A stretch of 53,749 bases of DNA from Methylococcaceae bacterium. Its GTDB lineage: Bacteria; Pseudomonadota; Gammaproteobacteria; Methylococcales; Methylomonadaceae. The notes beneath the pieces were generated by a model. The model was not told the DNA's origin and made no database searches. It saw only the letters and a program-made list of their open reading frames with translations. Positions 18,222 to 27,418 of this stretch are shown piece by piece. A program made the position numbers and the translations under genes. The DNA is taken from NCBI GenBank assembly GCA_005772825.1, contig SXIP01000241.1, positions 1 to 53,749 of the forward strand, in the 5' to 3' direction. The first letter of the stretch is position 1. The number at the start of each line of letters is the position of its first letter.

Positions 18222-19820
18222 CTATTTTTGGCCGCTTTCCAACGCGGTGATTTTATTGGCGATAATATTGATTCCGCGTAATGCCTCAGGATTGCGGGGA
18301 TCTTTGTCGAGGGTTATTTGATATAAATCGTAGGCTTGTTTCAATTTCGGCAAGGTTAAATTTTTTTCCTTGAGGATAGCCGCCGCTTGCTTGCGTGCCG
18401 CTTTGGCGCTGAGCAGCGGTTTCTTGACTTCGGAAGGCGGATTGGGTGTTTGCGGCGGCTCGATAATCGCTTGTTCTTGCATGAGAGCGCTATCCGTTTC
18501 GGCTGCCGGCTGGATTATCATGTCCGATGCCGGTGCAATTTGTGGACTGGGTATAGCGGTAAGGGTTTGCGAATCTTGAGCTACTTGGGAAGGTTCCTCG
18601 GCGGATTGCAGGTACGGGAGCGGGTCATTGTTATCCTGCGGTAAGGGTTGACGCAAAAACAATAGCGTCAACAGAACCGTAACGATCAAGACGATAAAAA
18701 CTACCAGCTTATCGAGCATTGATTCCATAAAGCCCCGGTTAAATCCGGTGCTTGCTGGAGCATTAACCTGCACCGGCTTGTCGCTTTGGCTGCGCGCCTG
18801 CCGACTCGTGAACGGAATCAACTGATACAGAAATGCCTTCAGTTGACATCGGTGCAGGAAACCGGCAAGGCCGGAATGCAGTCGGCTAATCATCCCGCGG
18901 ATAGCGGTCGTCAGCTTGTTCTGCCTGGGTATGAGGTGCTGTTCCAGCGTTTGCGTCAGATCGTCCGGCGAATTGTCCATAGCGCTCTCTGAACCGGCGG
19001 TATGGAAAATATGTTTCGGCAGGCTCATCCGTAATTGTCGGGCGGCGTCGACCAGCTCGGCGGCGGAAGCAAAACGATCCTCAGGTTCTTGCGCGATCAT
19101 GCGCGCCAGCAACGGTTGGCAATAGCGCAGATGCAGCGGTAACAGCGGGATTTCCGAAGTGAGATGGGCAATGATAATGTCCAGCGCCGAGTCGCCTTGA
19201 AAAGGTTTCAAGCCGGTCAACATTTCATAGAAAACAATACCCAGACTGTAAATATCGGCCCTGCCGTCCAGCGTTTTGCATGACGCCTGTTCCGGGCTCA
19301 AATAATGCGGGCTGCCCAGTGTGGTGCCGTCCATGGTTAAGGTGTTGTCGGACTCCATTTGTTTGGCGATGCCGAAGTCGGTTAAAACCACCGTGCCGTC
19401 CCGACGGAACAAAATATTCTCCGGCTTGATGTCGCGATGAATAATGCCTTGCTGGTGGACAAAACTGAGACATGAACCGAGTGTTTCCAGGATTTCGAAC
19501 GCCTCCGGCGGCGTCATGCCCCGATTGATGCGTTGCTTCAAGTCGCCGCCTTGCAAATATTCCATGGCGAGATAATGACGCTCATCGACAACGCCGAGAT
19601 CGAAAATGGTGATGATATTGCGATGTTCCAGTGAAGCGATGATCCTGCCTTCGTTGAAAAAACGCTGTGCTTGCGAGGGGTTATCGAATTTACGCAGCAG
19701 TTTCAACGCCACCGGCCGGGCCAGCGATTCCTGTTCGGCCAGATAGACCGACGCCATGCCGCCTTCGGCTATAAGCTTATCAATCTTATAACCGGGAATA
19801 TTCATGTCGATCGGATTCAC
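18222..19820 (-). CDS. Membrane Ser/Thr protein kinase (PknB type)
   Basis: A 532-residue Hanks-type kinase. The N-terminal catalytic domain (~10-270) has the glycine loop IAEGGMASVY, Lys40 (VALKLL), HRDIKPEN (128-135, catalytic Asp130), DFG (148-150) and SPE (175-177, replacing APE). A single hydrophobic segment at ~372-390 (LVVFIVLIVTVLLTLLFL) anchors it in the inner membrane. A Pro/Gln-rich linker and a small helical C-terminal region (KAARKQAAAILKEKNLTLP...YDLYQITLDKDPRNPEAL, TPR-like) follow on the periplasmic side. It overlaps the FHA gene by 4 bp (ATGA), so the two form one unit. Targets are unknown. Confidence 0.92.
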   Translation of the reverse strand: MNPIDMNIPGYKIDKLIAEGGMASVYLAEQESLARPVALKLLRKFDNPSQAQRFFNEGRIIASLEHRNIITIFDLGVVDERHYLAMEYLQGGDLKQRINRGMTPPEAFEILETLGSCLSFVHQQGIIHRDIKPENILFRRDGTVVLTDFGIAKQMESDNTLTMDGTTLGSPHYLSPEQASCKTLDGRADIYSLGIVFYEMLTGLKPFQGDSALDIIIAHLTSEIPLLPLHLRYCQPLLARMIAQEPEDRFASAAELVDAARQLRMSLPKHIFHTAGSESAMDNSPDDLTQTLEQHLIPRQNKLTTAIRGMISRLHSGLAGFLHRCQLKAFLYQLIPFTSRQARSQSDKPVQVNAPASTGFNRGFMESMLDKLVVFIVLIVTVLLTLLFLRQPLPQDNNDPLPYLQSAEEPSQVAQDSQTLTAIPSPQIAPASDMIIQPAAETDSALMQEQAIIEPPQTPNPPSEVKKPLLSAKAARKQAAAILKEKNLTLPKLKQAYDLYQITLDKDPRNPEALRGINIIANKITALESGQK

Positions 19821-20533
19821 GCGCCGGCAGGGAGTGTTACGGCCGGTTGGTAAAAGGTCAAGGTCATGTCGCGTACCTGCAGTTTATCGAGATTTTGCAG
19901 TTTGATGCGTTCGCTGACGGGCGCGCCGTTCAAACGGACTTTGCCCCATTTTTCCGGGACCAGATAATAACCGTCACTTTGCCGGTTAATGACCGCGCTC
20001 AGCTTAGGGGCAAACCAGCCGCCTACGCAGATATCGCAAGTCTTGTTCTTGCCGAATTCAAAGCGTGGTTTCGACAGCAGCCATTTATTGTCCTGCCGCC
20101 CGCTTCCGGCTTGTAATAAATACGGGACCAGCGCCCGCTGTTGCTGCAATATCGCCTGTAATTGCGCGGCATCGATTTGTACGGTTGCGTTAGGATTGAC
20201 CGCAGATGGATTCGACTTTGCCGCGTCAGCCTCTTCCTGGGATATATCGACCGCGATAAATTTCAGTTTATGTTTAAAGACGGTAATTTCATCGCCGTAG
20301 CGCAGTTGCTCGCGGGAAATGCGCCGACCGTTTACAAACACGCCGTTGGTGCTGTTATTATCGGTGATATAAAACGACTCTCCTTCTTGCTCGATGACTG
20401 CATGATGGCCCGATACGCCGCCGTTATCGATCACAACATCGTTATCGGCGGCGCGCCCGATACTGGTTACAGCCGGTTGCAAGGGTGCGGTGAATTTCAG
20501 TTCACCGTTAAAATACACTTGTAAGAAAGCCAT
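19817..20533 (-). CDS. Protein with two FHA-like domains
   Basis: A 238-residue cytoplasmic protein. The N-terminal FHA domain has the phosphothreonine-binding signature SIGRAADNDVVI, SGHHAVI and STNGVFVNGRRI. After a linker, a second, more divergent FHA-like fold (FEFGKNKTCDICVGG...KVRLNGAPVSERIKLQNLDKLQV) ends the protein. ATG 20533 is preferred to the longer start at 20581 because AAGGA stands ahead of it and MAFLQVYFNGEL fits the domain edge. It is upstream of and coupled to the kinase gene, so it is a likely kinase substrate or adaptor. Confidence 0.85.
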   Translation of the reverse strand: MAFLQVYFNGELKFTAPLQPAVTSIGRAADNDVVIDNGGVSGHHAVIEQEGESFYITDNNSTNGVFVNGRRISREQLRYGDEITVFKHKLKFIAVDISQEEADAAKSNPSAVNPNATVQIDAAQLQAILQQQRALVPYLLQAGSGRQDNKWLLSKPRFEFGKNKTCDICVGGWFAPKLSAVINRQSDGYYLVPEKWGKVRLNGAPVSERIKLQNLDKLQVRDMTLTFYQPAVTLPAGA

Positions 20534-20915
20534 CGGGTATTCCTTGAAATTACGTAATATGAAGTCGTCAATACTGAGCAAAACAGTGATGCTTGCAACA
20601 CGGTTTATCGCTAATCATAGCATCTTGAAGCCTAATATGAGAATGTGAAATAGTCAGGCAAGGCGGTATTACGATCTCCCGGCCATTTTTCCATGAGGCC
20701 TTACAGCAAAACATAATCGGCCTTTTTCAGGCTCATCAAAAAACGAATATTTCCATTTATTGCCGACTGAGTTCTGATTTTAACCTTGTAATCTAAAGGG
20801 AATTTTAATAATGTAATCACTGCCGCCGCAATAGATCCTTTTGATCTATCGCGGCTCAGGCAAATAATAAAAAATTGCTTTAATTTAGAAAGTCAAATCA
20901 GCTGAGGAAAAAATT
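20534..20915. other. 382-bp intergenic region between divergent genes
   Basis: No convincing ORF. AT-rich and likely to hold the divergent promoters of the FHA/kinase pair and the collagen-like gene. The only strong structure is the hairpin at 20825-20855, listed separately. Confidence 0.6.
20825..20855. promoter_or_regulatory. Strong hairpin upstream of the collagen-like gene
   Basis: A 13-bp stem with one mismatch (GCCGCAATAGATC against GATCTATCGCGGC) around a 5-base loop, ~60 bp before the collagen-like gene. It is not followed by a T-run, so it is more likely a leader structure or protein-binding palindrome than an intrinsic terminator. Confidence 0.5.
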
Positions 20916-21494
<579 letters not shown>

Positions 21495-21554
21495 AATAAA
21501 CCATCAGCACGGCAAAACAACCTCTTTCCAACAAACTGTAGCCGCAATTGACGC

Positions 21555-21597
21555 CGTCACTCCGGCATAATTTATATGGGGTGACGGACTTTTTATT
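21555..21597 (+). terminator. Intrinsic terminator after the collagen-like gene
   Basis: Stem CGTCACTCC (21555-21563) pairs with GGGGTGACG (21578-21586, one GU pair) and is followed by ACTTTTTATT. It lies in the convergent gap between the collagen-like gene and rsmD. Confidence 0.7.
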
Positions 21598-21718
21598 AGG
21601 TCCGCCAATTAGCTGCTTTAATAGATGATTTTCCGTTACTTACAAGACTTTTTAATCTGAAATAATCAATTTGCCTTGTTATGTTCCGGCGTAAATCCAC
21701 CCAGTCGTGATGATAAGC

Positions 21719-22276
21719 TTATCGGTCTACTCGTTGAAACAAGCGATAAGCAACCTCACCAGCCGTTTTACTTTTCAATAATTGCCAGTTTTCCGGCAAG
21801 CCTTCAAGCTTCAGTACACTTTCCGCTTCCACATAGATTTTTGCGTCACTACTCAGCCAGCCTTTGTCTTCCAGCCATTGGCAGGTTTGCACGACCAGCG
21901 CCTGGGCGAAGGGCGGGTCGAGGAATACCAAATCAAACGGTTCGGCGTTGCCGGCCAAATAACGGAAGACGTCCATTTGCACCAGTTTGATTTGTCTGGC
22001 GCCCAAAGCGACAGCGTTTTCTTTTAAGGCCCGGCAGGCCAGCGGGTTATTTTCGACCTGCACCACAGCTTTCGCGCCTCGGGATGCCGCTTCGAAGCCC
22101 AACGCGCCACTGCCTGCGAACAAATCCAGGCAGCGGCTGCCGATAAGATCATACTGCAACCAGTTAAACAGCGTTTCGCGAACCCTGGCCGGGGTCGGTC
22201 TTAAGCCCGGCGCATCGACAACATTGACTTGCCGACTGCGCCATTCGCCACCGATAATCCTGAGCTTATTTTGCAC
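21719..22276 (-). CDS. rsmD: 16S rRNA (guanine(966)-N2)-methyltransferase RsmD
   Basis: A 185-residue SAM-dependent methyltransferase that modifies G966 of 16S rRNA. The start region KLRIIGGEWRSRQV, the RPTPARVRETLFNWL block, the SAM site LDLFAGSGALGFEAASRGA and the catalytic LVFLDPPFA are typical. The GTG at 22276 is chosen because it places the family start correctly; a longer frame to 22393 would lie inside the M16 peptidase gene. It overlaps that gene by 11 bp and is probably translated from the same message. Relatives often follow the M16 pair in gammaproteobacteria. Confidence 0.92.
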   Translation of the reverse strand: MQNKLRIIGGEWRSRQVNVVDAPGLRPTPARVRETLFNWLQYDLIGSRCLDLFAGSGALGFEAASRGAKAVVQVENNPLACRALKENAVALGARQIKLVQMDVFRYLAGNAEPFDLVFLDPPFAQALVVQTCQWLEDKGWLSSDAKIYVEAESVLKLEGLPENWQLLKSKTAGEVAYRLFQRVDR

Positions 22277-23609
22277 TGTTGCCGACAGTGATGGTTTGCA
22301 GCAGCGTAGGGTTAACGCGGCGCTTGAACGCATCGGTAATCGACGCCACGGTGACGGCCTCGACGTTTTGCTGGAAAGTATCCAGGTAATCAAGCGGCAT
22401 GTCGTAAAAACCGATCATTGCCACATAGCTGGATAGCTTTTTGTTGTTGTCAAAACGCATCGCAAATCCGCCGGTGATGTTTTTCTTGGCAGCTTGCAGC
22501 TCGGCTTCCGTCGGGCCTTTGGCTATAAAATCGCCCAGGGTTTTATTCAGTACTTCCAGCGCTTGTTGTGTCTGGTCATTGCGGGTTTGCAGGCTGACCA
22601 GGAACGGACCGGGTTTTAACATCGGGACGAATGCGCTCGATGCGCTGTAAGCTAGGCCGCGTTTTTCGCGCACTTCATCGAACAGCTTGGAAACCAGAGA
22701 GCCGCCGCCCAGTATATGATTGCCGACATACAGGCTGAAATAATCCGGGTCTTTACGGTACGTTCCCGGCAAGCCGACCAGGACATGGGTTTGTGTCGAA
22801 GGAAACTCGATATGCCGTTGCGTTGCTTTGGCCGGTATCACGACATCGGGCAGGCTGTCCGGCTTTTGCCCGGCAGGCAAACCGGACAGCAATTTTTCCG
22901 CGCTTTGTTCGGCTTGCTCTTTGGTCAAGTCGCCGACAATCACCACCATCGCATTGGCGGCCACGTAATATTTTTTATAAAAATCGCGCAAATCGGCAAC
23001 TTTCAAAGTGGCTACGGTTTTGGTCAGACCCGAACTTGGATGGGCGTAAGGATGATCGCCGTATAGCGCATCATAGAAGGCGATGCTGGCAATATCGGAC
23101 GGGGATTCGTCGATTTGTTTCAAGCCTGCCAGGGTCCGGTTTTTTTCCCGTTCAAAATCGGCTTTATTAAAGCTCGGTTTCGCCAGGATGACCTGCATCG
23201 TTTCCAGGGCTTTGTCGAACAAGGCTTTATCGGTCAAGGTGCGTAGCGATACGCTGGCGTTATCGATAGAACTGCTCGCCCCGAATTGCGCGCCGACGCT
23301 TTCAAAACGCTGGGCGATTTGATCGGCATTCCATTTGCCTGCGCCGGTATCGAGCAAAGCGGCGGTTAATGCCGACAAGCCGTAGGCCTTGCCGTCACGC
23401 GCACTGCCGGCGTCGAAAACCACCTGGATATCCGCCATGGGCAAGCCTTCGGTGCGGACATAAAAAACACGGCTGCCTTGCGGCGTTTGCCAATTTTCGA
23501 TTTTTGCTGCCGCCTGGCTAAGGCCGGAGAATAGAAGACAGAAAACAGAGGCTAGAAAACAGGTGATGGAAAACAGATATTTTCGTCTGCTAAAGTGAGT
23601 ACGCATCAT
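22266..23609 (-). CDS. M16-family peptidase-like protein, inactive subunit
   Basis: A 447-residue exported M16 protein with a signal peptide (~1-33). It has the duplicated M16 fold but no HxxEH zinc motif: the equivalent position reads ALTAALLDTG. The arginine-tyrosine element of the other half is kept (RGLAYSASSAF). This is the usual state of the partner subunit in heterodimeric M16B proteases, where one subunit brings the zinc site and the other the R/Y motif. It overlaps the active-subunit gene by 4 bp, which supports a stoichiometric pair in the periplasm. Confidence 0.88.
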   Translation of the reverse strand: MMRTHFSRRKYLFSITCFLASVFCLLFSGLSQAAAKIENWQTPQGSRVFYVRTEGLPMADIQVVFDAGSARDGKAYGLSALTAALLDTGAGKWNADQIAQRFESVGAQFGASSSIDNASVSLRTLTDKALFDKALETMQVILAKPSFNKADFEREKNRTLAGLKQIDESPSDIASIAFYDALYGDHPYAHPSSGLTKTVATLKVADLRDFYKKYYVAANAMVVIVGDLTKEQAEQSAEKLLSGLPAGQKPDSLPDVVIPAKATQRHIEFPSTQTHVLVGLPGTYRKDPDYFSLYVGNHILGGGSLVSKLFDEVREKRGLAYSASSAFVPMLKPGPFLVSLQTRNDQTQQALEVLNKTLGDFIAKGPTEAELQAAKKNITGGFAMRFDNNKKLSSYVAMIGFYDMPLDYLDTFQQNVEAVTVASITDAFKRRVNPTLLQTITVGNSAK

Positions 23610-24955
23610 TTTGCTCCTTTGACGGCGTTTTCATTGATGGGTTGAGGTTCAAGATAGGCAATATTCAGATGGTCCTCGACAAGATATTTACGCGCCACAT
23701 CGCGTACCTGCTCGGCAGTCACCTGATTGACTTTAGCAACATACTCATCGGCTTTTTGCCAGCCCAGACCGGCTGTTTCCAGCGTACCGAGTTGCATCGC
23801 CTGATAAAAATTGGAATCGCGCTCATAGACCGCGCTGGCGAGTACCTGGGCTTTAATACGTTGCAGTTCCTCGCTATCGACGACTTTGTCCTGTAGTTTG
23901 GCGACTTCGGCCTTTAACGCGACTTCCAGATCCTGTACGGTTTTGCCTTCGGCAGGGGTAGCTTCCAGTTCAAACAAATCCGATAACCGTGATGTCAATC
24001 CGTAACCAGCTCCGGCTGCAACCGCTATCTGTTTTCCGCGCACCAGATTTGAACTCAAGCGGGCGCTGCTGCCGCCGTCCAGGATGCCTGCCAGCACTTC
24101 CAACGCATAGGCTTCCCATTCCTGTTCTGCAGTTTTTAACGATGGGACTTTATAGCCCATAACGATGGACGGCAGTTTTGCCGGGACTTTAACGGTCATC
24201 TTCCGTACGCCCAACTGTTCGATTTCGGTTTGCGGCTTTATCGGCTTGATGTCGCTGGGTTTAAGCGCGGCAAAGTATTTTTCGGCCAGATCAAAAACGG
24301 CTTGCGTTTGTACATCGCCGACCACAACCACGGTTGCGTTGTTCGGCGCATACCAGCGCTGGTACCAGGCTTTGAGATCGTCAACCGTGTAATTGGCAAT
24401 ATCGGCGGGCCAGCCGATCACAGGGTGTTTGTAAGGGCTGTTCGAATAAGCCATCGCCATGAAATGCTCGCCCATTTTCGCTTGCGGATTATCGTCGGTG
24501 CGCATCCGACGCTCTTCGGTCACCACTTGCAGTTCTTTTTTCAACTCTTCAGGTAACAGATGCAGGTTACGCATTCTGTCGGCTTCCAGTTCAAAACTGA
24601 CGGCCAGTCTGGACGCTTCCATAGTCTGGAAATAGGCTGTGTAATCCTGTCCGGTAAAGGCGTTTTCATCACCGCCGTTCTCGGCAATGATGCGCGAGAA
24701 TTCACCGGCAGGATGCTTGTCGGTACCTTTAAACATCATGTGTTCCAGCATGTGCGAAATGCCGGTAATGCCGCCCGGTTCATAGCTTGAGCCGACCTTG
24801 TACCAGACCTGGGAAACCACCACCGGCGAGCGGTGATCCTCTTTAACGAGGACCTTCAAGCCGTTGCTTAAGATATGCTCTGATACCTTGGGTGCGGTAT
24901 TGCCGGTAAAGGTCGGCAGACACAGCAATACGGCATACAGTAATCGTTTATTCAT
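23606..24955 (-). CDS. M16-family zinc peptidase, active subunit
   Basis: A 449-residue exported zinc peptidase. After a signal peptide (~1-20), the inverted zinc motif HMLEH is at 68-72 (His68, Glu71, His72), with a third ligand probably Glu146 or Glu147 in VVTEERRMRTD. The fragment AENGGDENAFTGQDYTAYF is typical of the family. It is coupled to the inactive M16 subunit gene downstream and to rsmD after that. The natural substrate is not evident; related pairs degrade peptides in the periplasm. Confidence 0.9.
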   Translation of the reverse strand: MNKRLLYAVLLCLPTFTGNTAPKVSEHILSNGLKVLVKEDHRSPVVVSQVWYKVGSSYEPGGITGISHMLEHMMFKGTDKHPAGEFSRIIAENGGDENAFTGQDYTAYFQTMEASRLAVSFELEADRMRNLHLLPEELKKELQVVTEERRMRTDDNPQAKMGEHFMAMAYSNSPYKHPVIGWPADIANYTVDDLKAWYQRWYAPNNATVVVVGDVQTQAVFDLAEKYFAALKPSDIKPIKPQTEIEQLGVRKMTVKVPAKLPSIVMGYKVPSLKTAEQEWEAYALEVLAGILDGGSSARLSSNLVRGKQIAVAAGAGYGLTSRLSDLFELEATPAEGKTVQDLEVALKAEVAKLQDKVVDSEELQRIKAQVLASAVYERDSNFYQAMQLGTLETAGLGWQKADEYVAKVNQVTAEQVRDVARKYLVEDHLNIAYLEPQPINENAVKGAK

Positions 24956-25153
24956 AACTCCCTCTTTAAATAATAAATGTCAGCGCGTCCGACTATTTGA
25001 AAAATTAATCGTTCCGCGTAGTTTATAGAAAAAAGCCGAGGTTATTAAATTATCTAACGCAAATAAAGCGCGACTCTTACCTTAAGCGGCACGATCAAAT
25101 AAGCCAGCGGCTAAAAGTTTTCGGCCTGTCCAAACTAATATGATAAAAAATGC

Positions 25154-25182
25154 TTGTCATTACAAATAACAATCATTATCAT
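25154..25182 (+). promoter_or_regulatory. Promoter overlapped by a Fur box ahead of the hemP-tonB-exbBD genes
   Basis: TTGTCA (25154-25159) and TATCAT (25177-25182) with 17-bp spacing form a sigma-70 promoter pointing to the iron genes. A Fur-box-like 19-mer at 25162-25180 covers the spacer and -10; its right half ATCATTATC is perfect and 14 of 19 bases match the GATAATGATAATCATTATC consensus. Iron repression of the downstream genes is the natural reading. The rest of the gap (24956-25274) shows no ORF. Confidence 0.75.
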
Positions 25183-25286
25183 TTAGCTCAAGCGATGAAT
25201 GACCTCTCGCTGTTTTCGGTTGGCGCACAATAAATGTTAGTGCGTCAACCCTTTTATCCTTTCAATACAGAGTTATGGTGAGTCTA

Positions 25287-25400
25287 ATGCTTGAAAAAGT
25301 CCCTATTCATGAAAAAACCGAATTGATAAAGTTACAAAAAATGACCCGGTATTTACTGGAGCAACAAAATGTTCGTGCAAGTCCATCGAATTATCACTGA
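25287..25400 (+). CDS. Micro-ORF (37 aa) before hemP
   Basis: ATG 25287 to TGA 25400 encodes a 37-residue basic, non-hydrophobic peptide beginning MLEKVPIHEKTELIK with a helix-prone middle (LQKMTRYLLEQQ). GGTGAG stands ~5 bases ahead; an in-frame ATG at 25275 would add four residues. It lies between the Fur-controlled promoter and hemP, 24 bp from the latter, in the same direction. I do not recognise the family. It may be a small iron-starvation protein or a leader peptide, or not translated at all. Confidence 0.4.
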   Translation: MLEKVPIHEKTELIKLQKMTRYLLEQQNVRASPSNYH

Positions 25401-25424
25401 ATTGCCTGATTTGAGCCCGGTCCG

Positions 25425-25619
25425 ATGAAAAATACCAATAACAACTTATTGATCAACCGCCAGAGAGTCGTAATTGTCGAGCAGGAAGCGGTTCCCGAGC
25501 GGCGCCGGGTAGGCAGTAACGAATTGTTCGGCACCCAGAATGAAATCGTTATCGAACACAATAATGAAGAGTATCGCCTTCGAATCACCAGCAACGACAA
25601 ACTGATTTTAACGAAATAA
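25425..25619 (+). CDS. hemP: Hemin uptake protein HemP
   Basis: A 64-residue cytoplasmic protein. The diagnostic C-terminal block is present: NEIVIEHNNEEYRLRITSNDKLILTK, matching the HemP pattern of an I-E-H-N-x-E-x-Y-x-L-R core and LILTK end. HemP (HmuP) is linked to haem and iron uptake and in some bacteria acts as an activator of receptor genes. It precedes tonB-exbB-exbD, a common arrangement. The N-terminal half is variable in the family. Confidence 0.85.
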   Translation: MKNTNNNLLINRQRVVIVEQEAVPERRRVGSNELFGTQNEIVIEHNNEEYRLRITSNDKLILTK

Positions 25620-25642
25620 TTTACTCTGCTAGACACGTTAAT

Positions 25643-25815
25643 CCAGCCAGCCACCCAGTTCCGTCGTACCAGGCAGCCCGCTAAAATTGTAATGATGCTG
25701 ATGATGGCGTTAGCAAATAGACACAGTATTTTTGTAATTTAGGAAAGCCGGAATTAGCGGCATTCCAACGAAATATAGCCAGCCACCCGGCCTGTTCAGG
25801 TCAGGAAGCCAGCCA
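25643..25815 (+). repeat. Two copies of a CAGCCACCC...CAGGNAGCC motif between hemP and tonB
   Basis: The 217-bp gap has no ORF. It has two similar ~36-base motifs at about 25643-25680 and 25781-25815, each with AGCCACCC(A/G)G, a short variable centre and CAGG(C/A)AGCC. A third copy is at ~27966-27998 before the siderophore receptor gene. Function unknown. Confidence 0.5.
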
Positions 25816-25836
25816 ATTTTCATTTAGAGATGAGAT

Positions 25837-26724
25837 ATGGCTATATCAAAACCAAACCTTAAAGTAGTCGAGTTTCCGGTACCTGCGCAGCAAAATCCCG
25901 TTTTGGTCGACTGTAAAATACCCGGTTCTACGCGGCTGACGGTCGTCACTGTTAATAACATCAATAGCGGCGCGATTATCCCCAAGCGTCTTGTCAAACA
26001 CAGCCGTTCAGATCAACCCATTCTTTTTGGCCGAGGCGAATGCCTGATAGGTCTTTCAGTGACGTTGGCCTTGCACCTGTTCTGGATTCTTCCCATGCCG
26101 ACGGCTGAAACACGGGAAGCCATCGAGCCGCCGAAACCTATTATGGTGCAGTGGCTCGGCAAACCGAAACCTCATGCCGAACCGGCCAAACCGTTACCAT
26201 TGCCAAAACCTCATCGACCCAAAAAACCCGCAAAGCCGATCATAAAGCCCAAGGTCAAACCCGCCAAAGTGGCTACCAAACCAGCAAAACCTTTGATTAC
26301 CGCCTCACACAAAGCGGCGGCCCCGATTAGCACGCCGGTAATGACAGCCCCGCAGAAACCACCCGCCGTTGCTGAATCCCAGGCAAGGCCTGTAGCGACC
26401 GCTGCCGTGACGAAGCCCGGCGTAGCCGAACCGATACCCGTCACGCTTCCGCACCTTAATGCCGACTATCTGGATAATCCGGCGCCCGATTATCCACCGG
26501 CTTCCCGCGAACTGGGCGAGCAAGGCCGTGTCTTGGTGCGTGCTATGGTGACCGCCGAAGGACGCGTCGGGCAAGTCGCGCTACGCAAAAGCAGCGGTTT
26601 TAACCGCCTGGATCAAGCCGCGCTGGACAGCGTCAGGCATTGGCGTTTTGTGCCCGCCCGGCGCGGCAGTCAACCCGTTTCGGCCTGGGTCGTCGTACCC
26701 GTTGCATTTTCTATTGAAGGATAA
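25837..26724 (+). CDS. tonB: TonB energy transducer
   Basis: A 295-residue inner-membrane protein spanning the periplasm. An unusually long cytoplasmic N-terminus (~70 residues) precedes the membrane segment (GLSVTLALHLFWIL, ~70-88). A Pro/Lys-rich periplasmic rod (KPHAEPAKP...KKPAKPIIKPKVKPAK) follows, then the TonB C-terminal domain with YPPASRELGEQGRVLVRAMV and SGFNRLDQAALDSVRHWRFVPARR. It couples the ExbB/ExbD proton motor to outer-membrane receptors. GAGATGAG stands before the ATG. exbB starts 4 bp after its stop. Confidence 0.93.
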   Translation: MAISKPNLKVVEFPVPAQQNPVLVDCKIPGSTRLTVVTVNNINSGAIIPKRLVKHSRSDQPILFGRGECLIGLSVTLALHLFWILPMPTAETREAIEPPKPIMVQWLGKPKPHAEPAKPLPLPKPHRPKKPAKPIIKPKVKPAKVATKPAKPLITASHKAAAPISTPVMTAPQKPPAVAESQARPVATAAVTKPGVAEPIPVTLPHLNADYLDNPAPDYPPASRELGEQGRVLVRAMVTAEGRVGQVALRKSSGFNRLDQAALDSVRHWRFVPARRGSQPVSAWVVVPVAFSIEG

Positions 26725-26728
26725 CCTC

Positions 26729-27418
26729 ATGGACTTAAAACATTTCTTAGTACAAAGTGATACCGTTGGACAAGTGCTGTTCGGACTGTTGATCTCAATG
26801 TCGATGGCAAGCTGGTTTTTCATTGTCCTCAAAGCATGGCGAAACAGGCTGTCAAGCCATCGTAGCGGACAGTTTTTACAGTGCTTTTGGAACGCCGCAT
26901 CGCTCGACGATGTTGCGCAATCCTTGCACCAGCACCCGTCTAACGAGCCCTTTGCCCATTTAACCTATCATGCCATCACCGCTGTCCGGCATCATGCCGC
27001 CCACGGCGCGCACCGCTTGCATGAAGCAGGGACCGCGACGGAATTTCTGACTCGCGCCATACGCCGTGTCATCGATGAAGAAACCACGAAACTTGAATGG
27101 GGCTTGACGGCCCTGGCATCCATTGCCAGCACCGCGCCGTTTGTGGGTTTGTTCGGCACCGTTTGGGGGGTGTATCACGCGCTGATCGGGATTGGAAAAA
27201 ACGGTCAAGGCACGCTCGACCAGATAGCAGGACCTGTCGGTGAAGCCCTGATTATGACCGGACTGGGGCTTGCGGTCGCTATTCCCGCCGTGCTCGCGTA
27301 CAACGATTGCTCCCGGAACAATCGTCTGGTGCTGGCGAGGCTGGATGCCTTTGCCCACGATTTGTTTGCATTCTTGACCACCGGTGCGATCGTGCCGACC
27401 CAATCGGGAGAACAATAA
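26729..27418 (+). CDS. exbB: ExbB proton channel subunit
   Basis: A 229-residue inner-membrane protein of the MotA/TolQ/ExbB family. Three membrane segments are visible: near 14-38 (VGQVLFGLLISMSMASWFFIV), ~125-150 (LASIASTAPFVGLFGTVWGVYHAL) and ~165-185 (GEALIMTGLGLAVAIPAVLAY). The block PFVGLFGTVWGV is the family hallmark. The start at ATG 26729 follows the tonB stop by 4 bp; a longer in-frame start would lie inside tonB. Its TAA shares one base with the exbD ATG. Confidence 0.93.
   Translation: MDLKHFLVQSDTVGQVLFGLLISMSMASWFFIVLKAWRNRLSSHRSGQFLQCFWNAASLDDVAQSLHQHPSNEPFAHLTYHAITAVRHHAAHGAHRLHEAGTATEFLTRAIRRVIDEETTKLEWGLTALASIASTAPFVGLFGTVWGVYHALIGIGKNGQGTLDQIAGPVGEALIMTGLGLAVAIPAVLAYNDCSRNNRLVLARLDAFAHDLFAFLTTGAIVPTQSGEQ

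Noticed and set aside
22277-22393. A longer RsmD starting at 22393
   Set aside because: The extra 39 residues are the other-frame reading of the M16 peptidase gene and lie before the conserved family start.
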